From: an uncultured Bacilli bacterium
GTDB taxonomy: Bacteria > Bacillota_I > Bacilli_A > RF39 > UBA660
DNA: 43,073 nucleotides
NCBI GenBank assembly: GCA_905235065.1
Contig: CAJOJR010000010.1
Location: forward strand, 1 to 43,073
Direction of reading: 5' to 3'
In this document: positions 24,241 through 32,877 of the stretch, one piece after another
Layout: every line of letters starts with the position of its first letter
Position numbering within the stretch: position 1 is the first letter of the stretch
Translations under genes and position numbers: made by a program
Notes under the pieces: model-generated
The model's input: the letters and a program-made list of their open reading frames with translations, nothing else
Database searches by the model: none
Told to the model about the DNA's origin: nothing

Positions 24241-25416
24241 ATGAAAATTTTAAGTATTAATGCAGGTAGTTCATCTTTAAAATACACTTTATTTGAAATG
24301 CCAGAAGAAAAAGTTTTGGTTTCAGGTGTATTTGAAAGAATAGGTATGGATAAAAGTATGTATTCAATTAAAATTAATGGAGAAAAGCAAGTTATTGAAA
24401 CTCCATTAAAGGATCACAAACAGGCTTTTGAAATACTTATTAATGAACTTATTAAAAACAATATAGTAGAAAGTTTAGATGAAATAAAAGGAATAGGACA
24501 TAGAGTTGCTCATGGTGGATCTTATTTTGATAAGACAGTTGTAGTTGATGAAGATGTTATTTCTAAAGTAGAAGAATTAATTGCTTTAGCTCCACTTCAT
24601 AATGGACCAGCAGTAACTGGTATAAGAGCAGCGCAAGCAGTTATTCCAAATGCAGTTAACACAGTTGTGTTCGATACAGCTTTTCATCAAACTATGAGTG
24701 AAGAAAATTATTTATACGCTGTTCCATATGAATGGTGTAAAGATTATAAAATAAGAAGATATGGTATGCACGGAACATCTCATAAATATGTAGCAAGTTA
24801 TGCTAATAAATTGCTTGGAAGAATGGATACTAAATTAATTACTTGCCATATTGGTAATGGAGCAAGTATTTCAGCAGTTAAAGATGGTAAATGTATAAAT
24901 ACATCTATGGGACTTACACCAAATGCAGGTCTTATAATGGGAACACGTTCAGGTGACATAGATGCATCAATAGTACCTTATATGATGAAACAAATGAATT
25001 TATCTCCTGATGAAATAGACACTATTTTAAATAAAAAGAGTGGTTTACTTGGAATAAGTGGAGTAAGTTCCGATTCAAGAGATATTGAAGAAGGAATATA
25101 TGCAGGTAATGAAAGATGCGTTTTAGCTCAAAAAATGTATGTAAGAAGAATAATAGATTATATAGCAAAATATTATGTAGAACTTGAAGGATGTGACGCA
25201 ATTATATTTACTGCTGGTGTTGGAGAAAACTCTATTCATACTAGAAAAGAAGTAGTTAATGGCTTGTCTGTATTAGGTGTTAAACTTGATGAGGAAGCAA
25301 ATAATTGTAGAGGTAAAGTTCAAAAAATCTCTACTGATGATTCATCTATTCCAGTTTATGTTATTCCAACAGATGAAGAATTAATGATAGCGAGAGATAC
25401 ATTTAATTTAATATAA
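24241..25416 (+). CDS. ackA: Acetate kinase
   Basis: A 391-residue ASKHA-fold kinase that converts acetyl-phosphate and ADP to acetate and ATP. INAGSSSLKYTLFE, GHRVAHGG, HNGPAVTGI, DTAFHQTM, RRYGMHGTSHKY, CHIGNGAS and FTAGVGENS are all present, so all catalytic parts are intact. It uses the acetyl-phosphate made by phosphoketolase elsewhere in the window. It is followed 29 bases later by nrnA. Confidence 0.97.
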   Translation: MKILSINAGSSSLKYTLFEMPEEKVLVSGVFERIGMDKSMYSIKINGEKQVIETPLKDHKQAFEILINELIKNNIVESLDEIKGIGHRVAHGGSYFDKTVVVDEDVISKVEELIALAPLHNGPAVTGIRAAQAVIPNAVNTVVFDTAFHQTMSEENYLYAVPYEWCKDYKIRRYGMHGTSHKYVASYANKLLGRMDTKLITCHIGNGASISAVKDGKCINTSMGLTPNAGLIMGTRSGDIDASIVPYMMKQMNLSPDEIDTILNKKSGLLGISGVSSDSRDIEEGIYAGNERCVLAQKMYVRRIIDYIAKYYVELEGCDAIIFTAGVGENSIHTRKEVVNGLSVLGVKLDEEANNCRGKVQKISTDDSSIPVYVIPTDEELMIARDTFNLI

Positions 25417-25444
25417 TAATAAAAGAAATAGAAAGGGTTAGTAA

Positions 25445-26407
25445 ATGGTAACCATAAGTAAAAAAATATATAGTGAAATAAAAAAATATAATACTATTTA
25501 TATTGCAAGGCATATAGGTCCAGACCCAGATGCAATGGGTAGTCAAATGGGATTGAAAGAATCTATTTCAATAACTTTTCCGAGTAAAAAAGTTTATGCT
25601 GTAGGTTCTTCAGTAGCAAGATTTAAATATTTTGGAAAACTTGATAAAGTGGATAAATATGACTATGAAAACTCACTTTTAATATGTGTTGATGTTCCAG
25701 ACTTTAAGAGAGTAGATATTCCATATGTTGAAAGATTTAAGAATATAATTAAAGTCGATCATCATCCAATTGTGGATAAATTTAGCGATATTGAATATGT
25801 GGATACTAATGTTACAAGTGCAGCTGAAGTTGTATTAAAAGTTATAAATGATACAAGACTTAAAATGAATAAAAAAGTTGCAGAGAATTTATTTATTGGT
25901 ATCATGTCTGATTCAAATAGATTAATGTTTTCCCCAACTAGTCATAAACAGTTTTATCTAATATCCGAACTTATATATAAATATAAATTAGATATTCAAG
26001 ATTTATATTCAAAATTGTATAGAAGGCCATTATCAGAAGTAAGACTTATGGGATATATTGCTTCTAACTTAAAAGTAACTAAAAACAAATTTGCTTTTAT
26101 TGAATTAGAAGAAGATATAATAACCTCTTTAAAAGCAGATGTGTCAAGTGCTTCAAATATGATAAATGAATTTAATAACATTGATGAAATTCTTGTTTGG
26201 ATGTTTATATCACGTGATGAGAAAAACGATATGTTTAGAATAAACATTAGAAGCAGAGGGCCATATATTAATGAAATAGCTGCTAAATACAATGGTGGAG
26301 GTCATAGATTTGCATCAGGAGTAAGAACCAAAAATAGAGAAGATATTGAATTAATTGAGAGTGATCTTGACGAGTTGTGTAAGCAATATATAAAAGAGAA
26401 CGAATAA
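25445..26407 (+). CDS. nrnA: DHH-family phosphoesterase NrnA (nanoRNase/pAp phosphatase)
   Basis: A 320-residue DHH-DHHA1 enzyme that degrades very short RNAs and pAp, and in relatives also c-di-AMP-derived pApA. Metal-binding motifs are visible: HIGPDPDAMGS, CVDVPDF, VDHHPIVDKF and a C-terminal GGGHRFASGV. The DHH domain covers about residues 1-190 and DHHA1 about 215-320. With cdaA in the same window it could close c-di-AMP turnover. AAAGGG precedes the ATG. Confidence 0.92.
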   Translation: MVTISKKIYSEIKKYNTIYIARHIGPDPDAMGSQMGLKESISITFPSKKVYAVGSSVARFKYFGKLDKVDKYDYENSLLICVDVPDFKRVDIPYVERFKNIIKVDHHPIVDKFSDIEYVDTNVTSAAEVVLKVINDTRLKMNKKVAENLFIGIMSDSNRLMFSPTSHKQFYLISELIYKYKLDIQDLYSKLYRRPLSEVRLMGYIASNLKVTKNKFAFIELEEDIITSLKADVSSASNMINEFNNIDEILVWMFISRDEKNDMFRINIRSRGPYINEIAAKYNGGGHRFASGVRTKNREDIELIESDLDELCKQYIKENE

Positions 26408-26427
26408 GGCTTAGTTGCCTTTTTTTG
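26406..26427 (+). terminator. Terminator after nrnA
   Basis: AAGGC (26406-26410), TTAGTT loop, GCCTT (26417-26421), then T. Confidence 0.7.
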
Positions 26428-26463
26428 TTTTATTGTATATAATACTAACAAGGAAGTGAAAAA

Positions 26464-27066
26464 ATGGAAGTAACTAAAGTTAACGAACCTATAATTGCTG
26501 TTAGAGTATCACAATATCCTAAAGATAAGAAAAATGAATTTTTATTAGTTGGAAGAAGTAATGTAGGAAAAAGCAGTTTTATAAATTCTATAGTTAACAG
26601 GAAAAATTTTGCTAGAACAAGTTCAAAACCCGGAAAAACTCAAACATTAAATTTTTATTTATGTAATAATTCTTTTTATATAATAGATGCTCCCGGATAC
26701 GGGTATGCTGCAGTTTCTAAAGAGATGCAACAAAAATTTGGTATGATGATAGAGGAATATTTGAAAGGTAGACCTAATTTAAAGCACGTATTCTTATTAG
26801 TGGATTATAGACATAAACCAACTGAAGATGATATTTTAATGTATAATTTCTTGAAATACTATAATGTTCCAGTTACTGTAGTTTGTACTAAATATGATAA
26901 AGTTAATAAATCTCTAAGGGATAAACAAGATAAATTAATAAGAGATAGTTTTGATATATCTTTAGGTGATGAGATAATAAACTTTTCTAGTTTATCAAAA
27001 GTTGGAAGACCTAGAATATATGAAATAATAGATAGTTATGAAAGTACAGAAAAATTTGAAGAGTAA
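26464..27066 (+). CDS. engB: Ribosome biogenesis GTPase YsxC/EngB
   Basis: A 200-residue TRAFAC GTPase needed for 50S assembly. G1 GRSNVGKSS, G2 with KPGKTQTLNFY, G3 DAPGYG, G4 TKYDKV and G5 'FSSLSK' are in order. Length is normal. AAGGAAG precedes the ATG. It is one of three ribosome-assembly GTPase genes here (with the broken rbgA and der), plus rsgA at the end. Confidence 0.96.
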   Translation: MEVTKVNEPIIAVRVSQYPKDKKNEFLLVGRSNVGKSSFINSIVNRKNFARTSSKPGKTQTLNFYLCNNSFYIIDAPGYGYAAVSKEMQQKFGMMIEEYLKGRPNLKHVFLLVDYRHKPTEDDILMYNFLKYYNVPVTVVCTKYDKVNKSLRDKQDKLIRDSFDISLGDEIINFSSLSKVGRPRIYEIIDSYESTEKFEE

Positions 27067-27084
27067 TTTCTTCAAATTTTTTTA
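27051..27084 (+). terminator. Terminator after engB
   Basis: AAAATTTGAAGA (27051-27062) and TCTTCAAATTTT (27069-27080) form a perfect 12-bp stem followed by T; it includes the last codons of engB. Confidence 0.85.
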
Positions 27085-27148
27085 TATTAAAAAAGAATCT
27101 TTTAGAAATAATATTTTTTTGATATAATAATCGCGAAGAGGTGAGGCC

Positions 27149-28456
27149 ATGAAACAAACAGTTGCTATAGTTGGAAGACCAAATGTAGGTAAAAGTAGTT
27201 TATTTAATAGAATGGTTGGTAAAAAGATATCTATTATTGAGGATACCCCTGGTGTAACTAGAGATAGAATTTGCTCAAATGCAAGTTACAATAATAAAGA
27301 TTTTTATTTGATTGATACGGGCGGTATTGACTACAATAAAGAAGGATTTAATTCTGAAATAAAAGTACAAGTTGAAATTGCTATTGAGGAAAGTAATGTT
27401 ATTATATTTGTGGTTGATGGTAAAGAAGGTCTTACTTCAAATGATCTACTAATTAGAGATATGTTAAAAAGAAGTGGTAAAAAGGTTGTAGTTGCGATTA
27501 ACAAAACTGATTCTAAAAAGTCAGAAGATAATATATACGAATTTTATTCACTTGGTTTTGAAGATTATGTAAGTGTAAGTGCAGAACATGGTTATGGGAC
27601 TAGTGAATTACTAGATATAGTTACTTCTAATTTAAAAGAAGAAGGAATGATTGAAGAAGATGCAACTCTTAAATTTTGCTTAGTTGGAAGACCGAATGTA
27701 GGAAAGAGTAGTCTTGTAAATGCTCTATTAAATGAAGAAAGAGTTATAGTTTCAGATGTGTCTGGTACAACTAGAGATGCAATTGACACAGAATTTACTT
27801 ATGAAAAACAAAAGTACACTTTGATTGATACAGCTGGTCTTAGGAAAAAAGGTAAAATTTTTGAAGCTGTTGAAAAATACAGTTTACTTAGAACTTTAAA
27901 GGCAATTGATAGATCGGATGTTTGTATGTTAGTTCTTGATGCATCTACTGGCATACTTGAGCATGACAAACATATTGCTTCTTATATTCTTGATGCTGGT
28001 AAATCTATAGTAATAGTTATAAATAAATGGGATACTATTGAAAATAAAGATTCTGAAATGAAAGAATGGAAAAAGATGTTAGAACATGAATTTCAATTTA
28101 TCCCATATGCCAAGATAGTATTTTTAAGTGCGCTTACAAAGAAAAGAATACATACGTTAATGCCGGAAGTATTGGGTGCATATTCAAATGCAACTAAAAT
28201 GATAGATTCAGAAATTATAAATGAGATAATAAGAGATGCTTATATAGAAAATCCACCAGCAGTTGTGAAAGGTAAAAAATTAAAAATATATTATGCTTCA
28301 CAGGTGTCAAGTAAACCACCTAGAATAGATATTGAAGTAAATACTAAAGCATCAGTTCACTTTTCTTATAAAAGATATTTAGAAAACAAAATAAGAGAAA
28401 ATATTGATTTTAGTGGTACTCCTATTCAAATAGTATTTAAAAACAAAGGCGAATAA
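27149..28456 (+). CDS. der: GTPase Der (EngA)
   Basis: A 435-residue ribosome-assembly factor with two tandem GTPase domains. Domain 1: GRPNVGKSSLF, DTPGVTRDR, DTGGID, NKTD. Domain 2 from about residue 175: GRPNVGKSSLVNALL, SGTTRDA, DTAGLRKKGK, NKWD. A C-terminal KH-like domain ends in 'FSGTPIQIVFKNK'. Full length and intact. GAGGTGAG precedes the ATG. Confidence 0.97.
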   Translation: MKQTVAIVGRPNVGKSSLFNRMVGKKISIIEDTPGVTRDRICSNASYNNKDFYLIDTGGIDYNKEGFNSEIKVQVEIAIEESNVIIFVVDGKEGLTSNDLLIRDMLKRSGKKVVVAINKTDSKKSEDNIYEFYSLGFEDYVSVSAEHGYGTSELLDIVTSNLKEEGMIEEDATLKFCLVGRPNVGKSSLVNALLNEERVIVSDVSGTTRDAIDTEFTYEKQKYTLIDTAGLRKKGKIFEAVEKYSLLRTLKAIDRSDVCMLVLDASTGILEHDKHIASYILDAGKSIVIVINKWDTIENKDSEMKEWKKMLEHEFQFIPYAKIVFLSALTKKRIHTLMPEVLGAYSNATKMIDSEIINEIIRDAYIENPPAVVKGKKLKIYYASQVSSKPPRIDIEVNTKASVHFSYKRYLENKIRENIDFSGTPIQIVFKNKGE

Positions 28457-28471
28457 CCTTTGTTTTATTTT
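28441..28471 (+). terminator. Terminator after der
   Basis: AAACAAAGG (28441-28449) and CCTTTGTTT (28457-28465) form a 9-bp stem followed by TATTTTT. Confidence 0.8.
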
Positions 28472-28496
28472 TGCATATAATAAGTTGGGTGATAAA

Positions 28497-28736
28497 ATGA
28501 AAGATGATTTATTTAATAAAATAGAAACAAAAACTAATGTTAGTAAAGAGACCATACTTTCTTTAGCTAGTAAATTACAAGCCGGTAATTTTAAAGATGA
28601 AAACACTTTGAAAGAAATTATTCATGAAATAAGTGATATTACTGGTAAGGAAGTTAGTGAAGAAAAAGAACAAAAAATTATAAGTATGATTCAAAATGAT
28701 AAAGTACCAACTGATATGGAGAAATATATTAATTAA
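28497..28736 (+). CDS. SpoVIF-like small protein
   Basis: A 79-residue helical protein. LFNKIETKTNVSKETILSLASKLQAGNFKDENTLKEII...EEKEQKIISMIQNDKVPTDMEKY follows the pattern of stage VI sporulation protein F (FFDKIEKKTNV...NFKDE...I...IP.DM), a Bacillus coat-maturation factor. ATG 28497 follows GGGTGAT; the TTG at 28485 is an upstream extension without a site. Its last 4 bases overlap the end of the convergent FemX-like gene. If right, the lineage has or recently had sporulation genes; the call is by pattern only. Confidence 0.7.
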   Translation: MKDDLFNKIETKTNVSKETILSLASKLQAGNFKDENTLKEIIHEISDITGKEVSEEKEQKIISMIQNDKVPTDMEKYIN

Positions 28737-29971
28737 TGAATGAACTCTTTTCTAAGTTTTCCACTATCCCATAAAATATTGTAGTATGTTTCGTTTATAA
28801 CTAAATCAAATTCTCCGATATATTCGTATATATCAGGATTGAAACTCAATTTAAAATTATTAAGTCCTTTATAAGGATTTTTTTCTGTAAAATTTCCAGA
28901 TATTCCATTTAAATCAAAGAATGAATATCCAAGGCGTTTATAATAAGAAATAGTTTTATAATATAAGAAATATTTATAGTTTAAAGTAGTAAAGTCCTTA
29001 TTAACACCGCTTATAACTAGGCTTACTTTATTGTTTTGCTTGATTGCTAAAATTCCACCTATGATTTCTTTAGACCTTTCTTCTTTTAATTTTTTATTGA
29101 TTAAAGTAATTGATTTTTCAAGGCTAGCAATTTTTTTGTCATAGTCTGTTTTCTTCAAATATAAATCATTATTAAAAGGATTTGCTAAAAATTCATTATT
29201 TATTTCATCTCTTTCATAGCACATTGTATCTAATTTATTTTTAAAAATTTCTAAATACTTATAGTAATCAACATCAATTAATAATAAATCGACCATATCA
29301 TTTTTATTAAACACTCTATAAAAATCCTCATAATAATTAAGCGTTTTATTTGATTTTTCTTTTATGAATTCATAAAAGGTTTTAATATCCATTAAAGAAC
29401 CTTTTTTAAGTTTTAAAGATTTGTTAATTATAGAATGTGATTTTACATAACATTTATTATTAACGCTATTTTTATTAAATTTTTTTAAGTTTATAATTGC
29501 ATTATACTTAGGAAGCATAGCTTCAAAATACAAATTATTTCTTAATTTTTGATAGCCTAATTCTCTCATATGTGAGACAAGTTTTTTGCTTTCTGGAATA
29601 ACTTCTTTCTTTTTACTTTTAATATTAATTTTAGAATATATTAATTCTGGATTAATTTTTATAAAAGCAAAATTTTTACGTGCAAAAAATTCTTTAGTTT
29701 TTTTTGTGAATTCTTCAAGCAACTCATTATCTAAATAATCTAATATGAATCCTCGAGGAGCGTAACCGTATTTAACTAAAGGAGCAATAGATTTATATAA
29801 TATTAAAGAAACACCAATTAGTTTGTTTTCTTTATAAGCACCAATATATAAGCAATCATATTTGTAGTTATTCATTAATGTTGAATAATTTGATGTTTGA
29901 AAATAACTGTTTTGAATATGATTTAGTGAAAATTTATTAAATTCATTCTTACTTATTTCTTTAATAATCAT
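28733..29971 (-). CDS. FemABX peptidyltransferase
   Basis: A 412-residue protein of the family that adds amino acids from aminoacyl-tRNA to the peptidoglycan interpeptide bridge. NSYFQTSNYSTLMNNYKY at the N-terminus, PLVKYGYAPRGFILDY, the 'FAFIKINPELI' strand and a helical arm (about residues 255-300, DTMCYERDEINNEF...LEKSITLINKKLKEE) are characteristic. The late YRLGYSFFDLNGISGNF...GLNNFKLSFNP matches the second GNAT-like half. It has GAAAGGAGA before the ATG and stands alone on the - strand. Amino acid used is not determinable here. Confidence 0.88.
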   Translation of the reverse strand: MIIKEISKNEFNKFSLNHIQNSYFQTSNYSTLMNNYKYDCLYIGAYKENKLIGVSLILYKSIAPLVKYGYAPRGFILDYLDNELLEEFTKKTKEFFARKNFAFIKINPELIYSKINIKSKKKEVIPESKKLVSHMRELGYQKLRNNLYFEAMLPKYNAIINLKKFNKNSVNNKCYVKSHSIINKSLKLKKGSLMDIKTFYEFIKEKSNKTLNYYEDFYRVFNKNDMVDLLLIDVDYYKYLEIFKNKLDTMCYERDEINNEFLANPFNNDLYLKKTDYDKKIASLEKSITLINKKLKEERSKEIIGGILAIKQNNKVSLVISGVNKDFTTLNYKYFLYYKTISYYKRLGYSFFDLNGISGNFTEKNPYKGLNNFKLSFNPDIYEYIGEFDLVINETYYNILWDSGKLRKEFIH

Positions 29972-30040
29972 AAAAAATCTCCTTTCAAATCGGTTATATA
30001 TTATATCATATTATTAGTAGAAAATAAAGCAAAATAGTAG

Positions 30041-30046
30041 TATAAT
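30041..30046 (+). promoter_or_regulatory. -10 element of eno
   Basis: TATAAT at 30041-30046, 22 bases before the eno ATG with GTAGGTGA between; the -35 region is poor. Confidence 0.5.
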
Positions 30047-30067
30047 TGTATTAGAGTAGGTGATTAT

Positions 30068-31258
30068 ATGAGTAAAATAAAAGAAATCATTGCTAGAGAA
30101 ATATTGGATTCTAGAGGAAATCCAACTATTGAAACTAAAGTTATTACTGAAAGTGGAGCTGGGGGGATATTTTCTGTACCATCTGGTGCTTCAACAGGAA
30201 CAAGAGAAGCTTTAGAACTTAGAGATGGCGATGAGAAAAGATATCATGGTAAAGGTGTATTAAAAGCTGTTGATAATGTTAATACAATTATTAGAGAATC
30301 TTTAATTGGAGAAGAGGTATCAGCTCAAAAACATATTGATAATATGTTAATTGAGCTTGATGGAACTAAAAATAAGTCTAATTTAGGAGCAAATGCTATT
30401 TTATCAGTGAGTATTGCATGTTTAAAGGCATCTGCTAATGAACATAATGAAACTCTTTATAATTATTTAAATAAAAATGAAAAGAAAATGCCTTATGGGA
30501 TGTTTAATATTTTAAATGGAGGTATGCATGCTTCTAATAATTTAGATATTCAAGAATTTATGCTAGTTCCTAAATTCCCAACATTCCAGAAATCAATTAG
30601 ATGTGTAAGCGAAGTGTTTCACACATTAAAAAGTATCCTAAAGGAAAAAGGTTTAAGCACTAATATAGGTGATGAAGGAGGATTTGCACCCGATCTTAAA
30701 AGTAATACTGAGGCATTAGAATTATTAATTGAAGCTATAAATAAGTCGGGATATACTCCGGGCAAAGATGTTTTTTTAGCTTTAGATGTGGCTGCATCTT
30801 CATTTTATAACAAATCAAAAGATTGTTATAAAATTGATAACAAAAATTTAAATAGAGAAGAACTTTTGGATTACTATATTGAAATTCTTAAAAAGTATCC
30901 AATTATAAGCATTGAAGATCCTTTTGATGAAAATGATTTCGAAGGATTTAAAATGATAACAGAAACATTAGGAAAGAAAATCAGTATAGTCGGTGATGAT
31001 TTATTTGTTACTAATAAGGAACTATTAGAAAGTGGAATAGAGCAAGGTTTATGTAATGCAATACTTATTAAACCAAATCAAATTGGAACATTTTATGAGA
31101 TGCTAGAGACTATAGTTCTTGCTAAAAAGCACAATTATATAACTATTTTATCGCATAGAAGCGGAGAAACTACTGATACATTTATTGCTGAATGTGTTGT
31201 TGCACTAAATATGCCATTTATTAAGTCTGGTTCTATAACTAGAGGAGAAAGAATTTGA
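30068..31258 (+). CDS. eno: Enolase, C-terminus cut by an in-frame TGA
   Basis: A 396-residue product of the 2-phosphoglycerate dehydratase gene. REILDSRGNPTIETKV, SGASTGTREALELRD, NILNGGMHASNNLDIQEFM, GDEGGFAPDL, IEDPFDENDF, GDDLFVTN, ILIKPNQIGT, LSHRSGETTDT and FIKSGSITRGERI are in order, so the catalytic residues remain. Beyond the TGA at 31256 the frame continues ICKYNKLLEIEEDLKK to 31309, which is the normal enolase ending (usually ..AKYNQLLRIEEEL). ATTTGA-ATTTGC at 31253-31264 looks like a 6-base duplication that created the stop. The full form would be about 413 residues. Confidence 0.9.
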   Translation: MSKIKEIIAREILDSRGNPTIETKVITESGAGGIFSVPSGASTGTREALELRDGDEKRYHGKGVLKAVDNVNTIIRESLIGEEVSAQKHIDNMLIELDGTKNKSNLGANAILSVSIACLKASANEHNETLYNYLNKNEKKMPYGMFNILNGGMHASNNLDIQEFMLVPKFPTFQKSIRCVSEVFHTLKSILKEKGLSTNIGDEGGFAPDLKSNTEALELLIEAINKSGYTPGKDVFLALDVAASSFYNKSKDCYKIDNKNLNREELLDYYIEILKKYPIISIEDPFDENDFEGFKMITETLGKKISIVGDDLFVTNKELLESGIEQGLCNAILIKPNQIGTFYEMLETIVLAKKHNYITILSHRSGETTDTFIAECVVALNMPFIKSGSITRGERI

Positions 31259-31308
31259 ATTTGCAAATATAATAAACTTCTTGAAATTGAAGAAGATTTA
31301 AAAAAATA

Positions 31309-31335
31309 AAAACTGCGAAAGCAGTTTTATTTTTC
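31309..31335 (+). terminator. Bidirectional terminator between eno and a - strand gene
   Basis: AAAACTGC (31309-31316), GAAA loop, GCAGTTTT (31321-31328); T runs follow on both strands, so it can serve both convergent genes. Confidence 0.85.
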
Positions 31336-31716
31336 TTCTTCTTTTTTTAGATAATATTTTTTAATCATATATCTTTCTTCTTTTTCAATTTTTAAATCAG
31401 TTTCTTCTTTAGTATATTCGCTTTTTGAGTCTTTTAAAATGTTTTTAAAAGCTTTTAATTTACTAATCTCGTTTGTTATGAAGCAAAATCTTCTAACATC
31501 AAACGCAAATTCTACATCTTCATCTTTTACAAGCACAATATAGTTTTTGTTATAATAATATTGCATTCCATCGTAAGAAGTTCCGATGTATTCTACCATA
31601 TCATTTAGTCTATCGTGTACTAGAACTTCAGTATATTCCTCTCCATCATGATAAAAAGTTCTTTCAATCATAGATACATTATCATTTAATTCTGTAGTAT
31701 AAGTTTTCTTTTCCAT
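31327..31716 (-). CDS. Unknown acidic protein
   Basis: A 129-residue soluble protein that I do not recognise. The N-terminal half alternates short beta strands (YTTELNDNVSMIERTFYHDGEEYTEVLV, 'GMQYYYNKNYIVLVKD') and the C-terminal half is highly charged helix (KEETDLKIEKEERYMIKKYYLKKEEEK). No signal, membrane span, Cys pair or catalytic motif is seen. It has AGAGGTA before the ATG on the - strand and converges on eno. Real gene by strand bias and length; function unknown. Confidence 0.65.
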   Translation of the reverse strand: MEKKTYTTELNDNVSMIERTFYHDGEEYTEVLVHDRLNDMVEYIGTSYDGMQYYYNKNYIVLVKDEDVEFAFDVRRFCFITNEISKLKAFKNILKDSKSEYTKEETDLKIEKEERYMIKKYYLKKEEEK

Positions 31717-31775
31717 AAAATACCTCTTTTCTAATTTTAATTTTTATTATAAACCTCAAAAATAAAATGTCAATT

Positions 31776-31804
31776 AAAAACTTACAATTTATATTGTAAG
31801 TTTT
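31776..31804 (-). terminator. Terminator of the tmRNA gene
   Basis: AAAACTTACAAT (31777-31788) and ATTGTAAGTTTT (31793-31804) form a 12-bp stem; the - strand continues in T residues. The - strand tmRNA ends 10 bases before it. Confidence 0.8.
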
Positions 31805-31814
31805 ATTAACTCAT

Positions 31815-32171
31815 TGGTGGAGCTGACGAGTAGCGAACTCGTGTCCAAAGTACCAATTAATAGAAAGTCTACAAGTTTAGATAGTTTTATAAATTCAATA
31901 ATTGATATGGATTACTATCTTTCCCTCAATTATCTAATCCTACAAATTTCATTAATTACTCTAGGAAAAGTAAATAATATAGTTTGCTAATATGAGTCCC
32001 TTAAATTATCCGGCAAACACAGATAAAGTGGAACCACTTGCTTAAATACCTAGTTTAGGCAAAAGCAGGTGCAAAATTATTATTTTTTCCGATTATTTTC
32101 GGTTTTACATTTATAGTATGTCTACTACTTGCATTCTACCAATTAATAAATTGTCGAATCAATTCAGCCCC
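31815..32171 (-). ncRNA. ssrA: tmRNA
   Basis: About 357 nt of transfer-messenger RNA. The 5' end GGGGCTGAATTGATTCGACA (from 32171 downwards) and the 3' end GACACGAGTTCG...CAGCTCCACCA (ending at 31815) form the tRNA-like half; GGGGCTG pairs with CAGCTCC (one G-T). CCA is encoded. The tag reading frame at 32090-32058 encodes GKNNNFAPAFA and ends in TAA at 32057-32055; the exact resume codon is uncertain. It rescues stalled ribosomes with SmpB. Confidence 0.95.
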
Positions 32172-32188
32172 AATTTATTACGGATATA

Positions 32189-32217
32189 ATTATATCAAAA
32201 ATAGTACTTTTTTTCAA
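32189..32217 (-). promoter_or_regulatory. Promoter of the tmRNA gene
   Basis: On the - strand TTGAAA (32217-32212), a 17-base spacer and TATAAT (32194-32189), about 18 bases before the mature tmRNA 5' end. Confidence 0.8.
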
Positions 32218-32341
32218 TTGGTAATTATTGTTTTATGCTTTTCTATCATATTTTTATGGTTTTTACCATATATAATATTACAGTACTTGAATAATTTTAT
32301 TATATTTGTTAAAATAAATTTATAATAAGGAGGAAATTAGA

Positions 32342-32800
32342 ATGAATGGTTTTTTAACATTTTTATCAAATAATTATTTATATTTTTTAATTGCTGCAGG
32401 AGTTTTATTTTTTGCTCTAATAGGATTTTTAGTTGATCTAAAACGAAAGAAAGATGATTCAAATTCAAGTGGTATTGTTGATGAAACGCCAATTCCTGAT
32501 GTTGTTTCAATAGATGAAAATCAATCTTTGCCAGAAGTTAATGAAGAAGGATTAAATGCAAATGAATTTGATATTGGTAATGATTTAGAAACTCCAGTTA
32601 ATCCAGCTCCACCAATGCCTAGCGAACCAACTGATATGACATATGCTGAACAAGTCTCTATGAATGGAATTAATAACGAGTCACCAAGTAATTTTGCTGA
32701 AGGACTAAACGCTCAAGAGCCTACGGTTAATCCAATTCCAGAAACTATTGAGTCAGCTCAAGTGGGTAATCAGGAACAAAATTTAGAAGAATTTAAGTGA
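32342..32800 (+). CDS. Single-span membrane protein with acidic, Pro-rich tail
   Basis: A 152-residue protein with one N-terminal transmembrane helix (about residues 12-31, FLIAAGVLFFALIGFLV), a basic stop (LKRKK) and a long acidic, Pro/Asn/Glu-rich tail that looks disordered. The charge pattern predicts an N-out, C-in orientation with a cytoplasmic tail. AAGGAGG precedes the ATG. It stands before cdaA. I do not recognise the family; a scaffold or linker role is possible but unproven. Confidence 0.7.
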   Translation: MNGFLTFLSNNYLYFLIAAGVLFFALIGFLVDLKRKKDDSNSSGIVDETPIPDVVSIDENQSLPEVNEEGLNANEFDIGNDLETPVNPAPPMPSEPTDMTYAEQVSMNGINNESPSNFAEGLNAQEPTVNPIPETIESAQVGNQEQNLEEFK

Positions 32801-32820
32801 TTTACACTTATAAGTCAAAA

Positions 32821-32843
32821 GATATAGCAAATATATCTTTTTT
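32821..32843 (+). terminator. Terminator before cdaA
   Basis: GATATA (32821-32826), GCAAA loop, TATATC (32832-32837), then T. Any earlier start for cdaA would have to read through it. Confidence 0.65.
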
Positions 32844-32847
32844 ATTG

Positions 32848-32853
32848 TATAAT
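32848..32853 (+). promoter_or_regulatory. -10 element of cdaA
   Basis: TATAAT at 32848-32853, 24 bases before the ATG at 32878, which has GGGATGGTGA at 32863-32872. It supports 32878 as the cdaA start. Confidence 0.55.
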
Positions 32854-32877
32854 TTTATTGTTAGGGATGGTGATTCT

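Noticed and set aside
30068-31309. TGA read as Trp (genetic code 4)
   Set aside because: TGA ends several other intact genes (aquaporin, ku, xfp) and Trp is TGG throughout, so the TGA in eno is a true stop caused by a local duplication.
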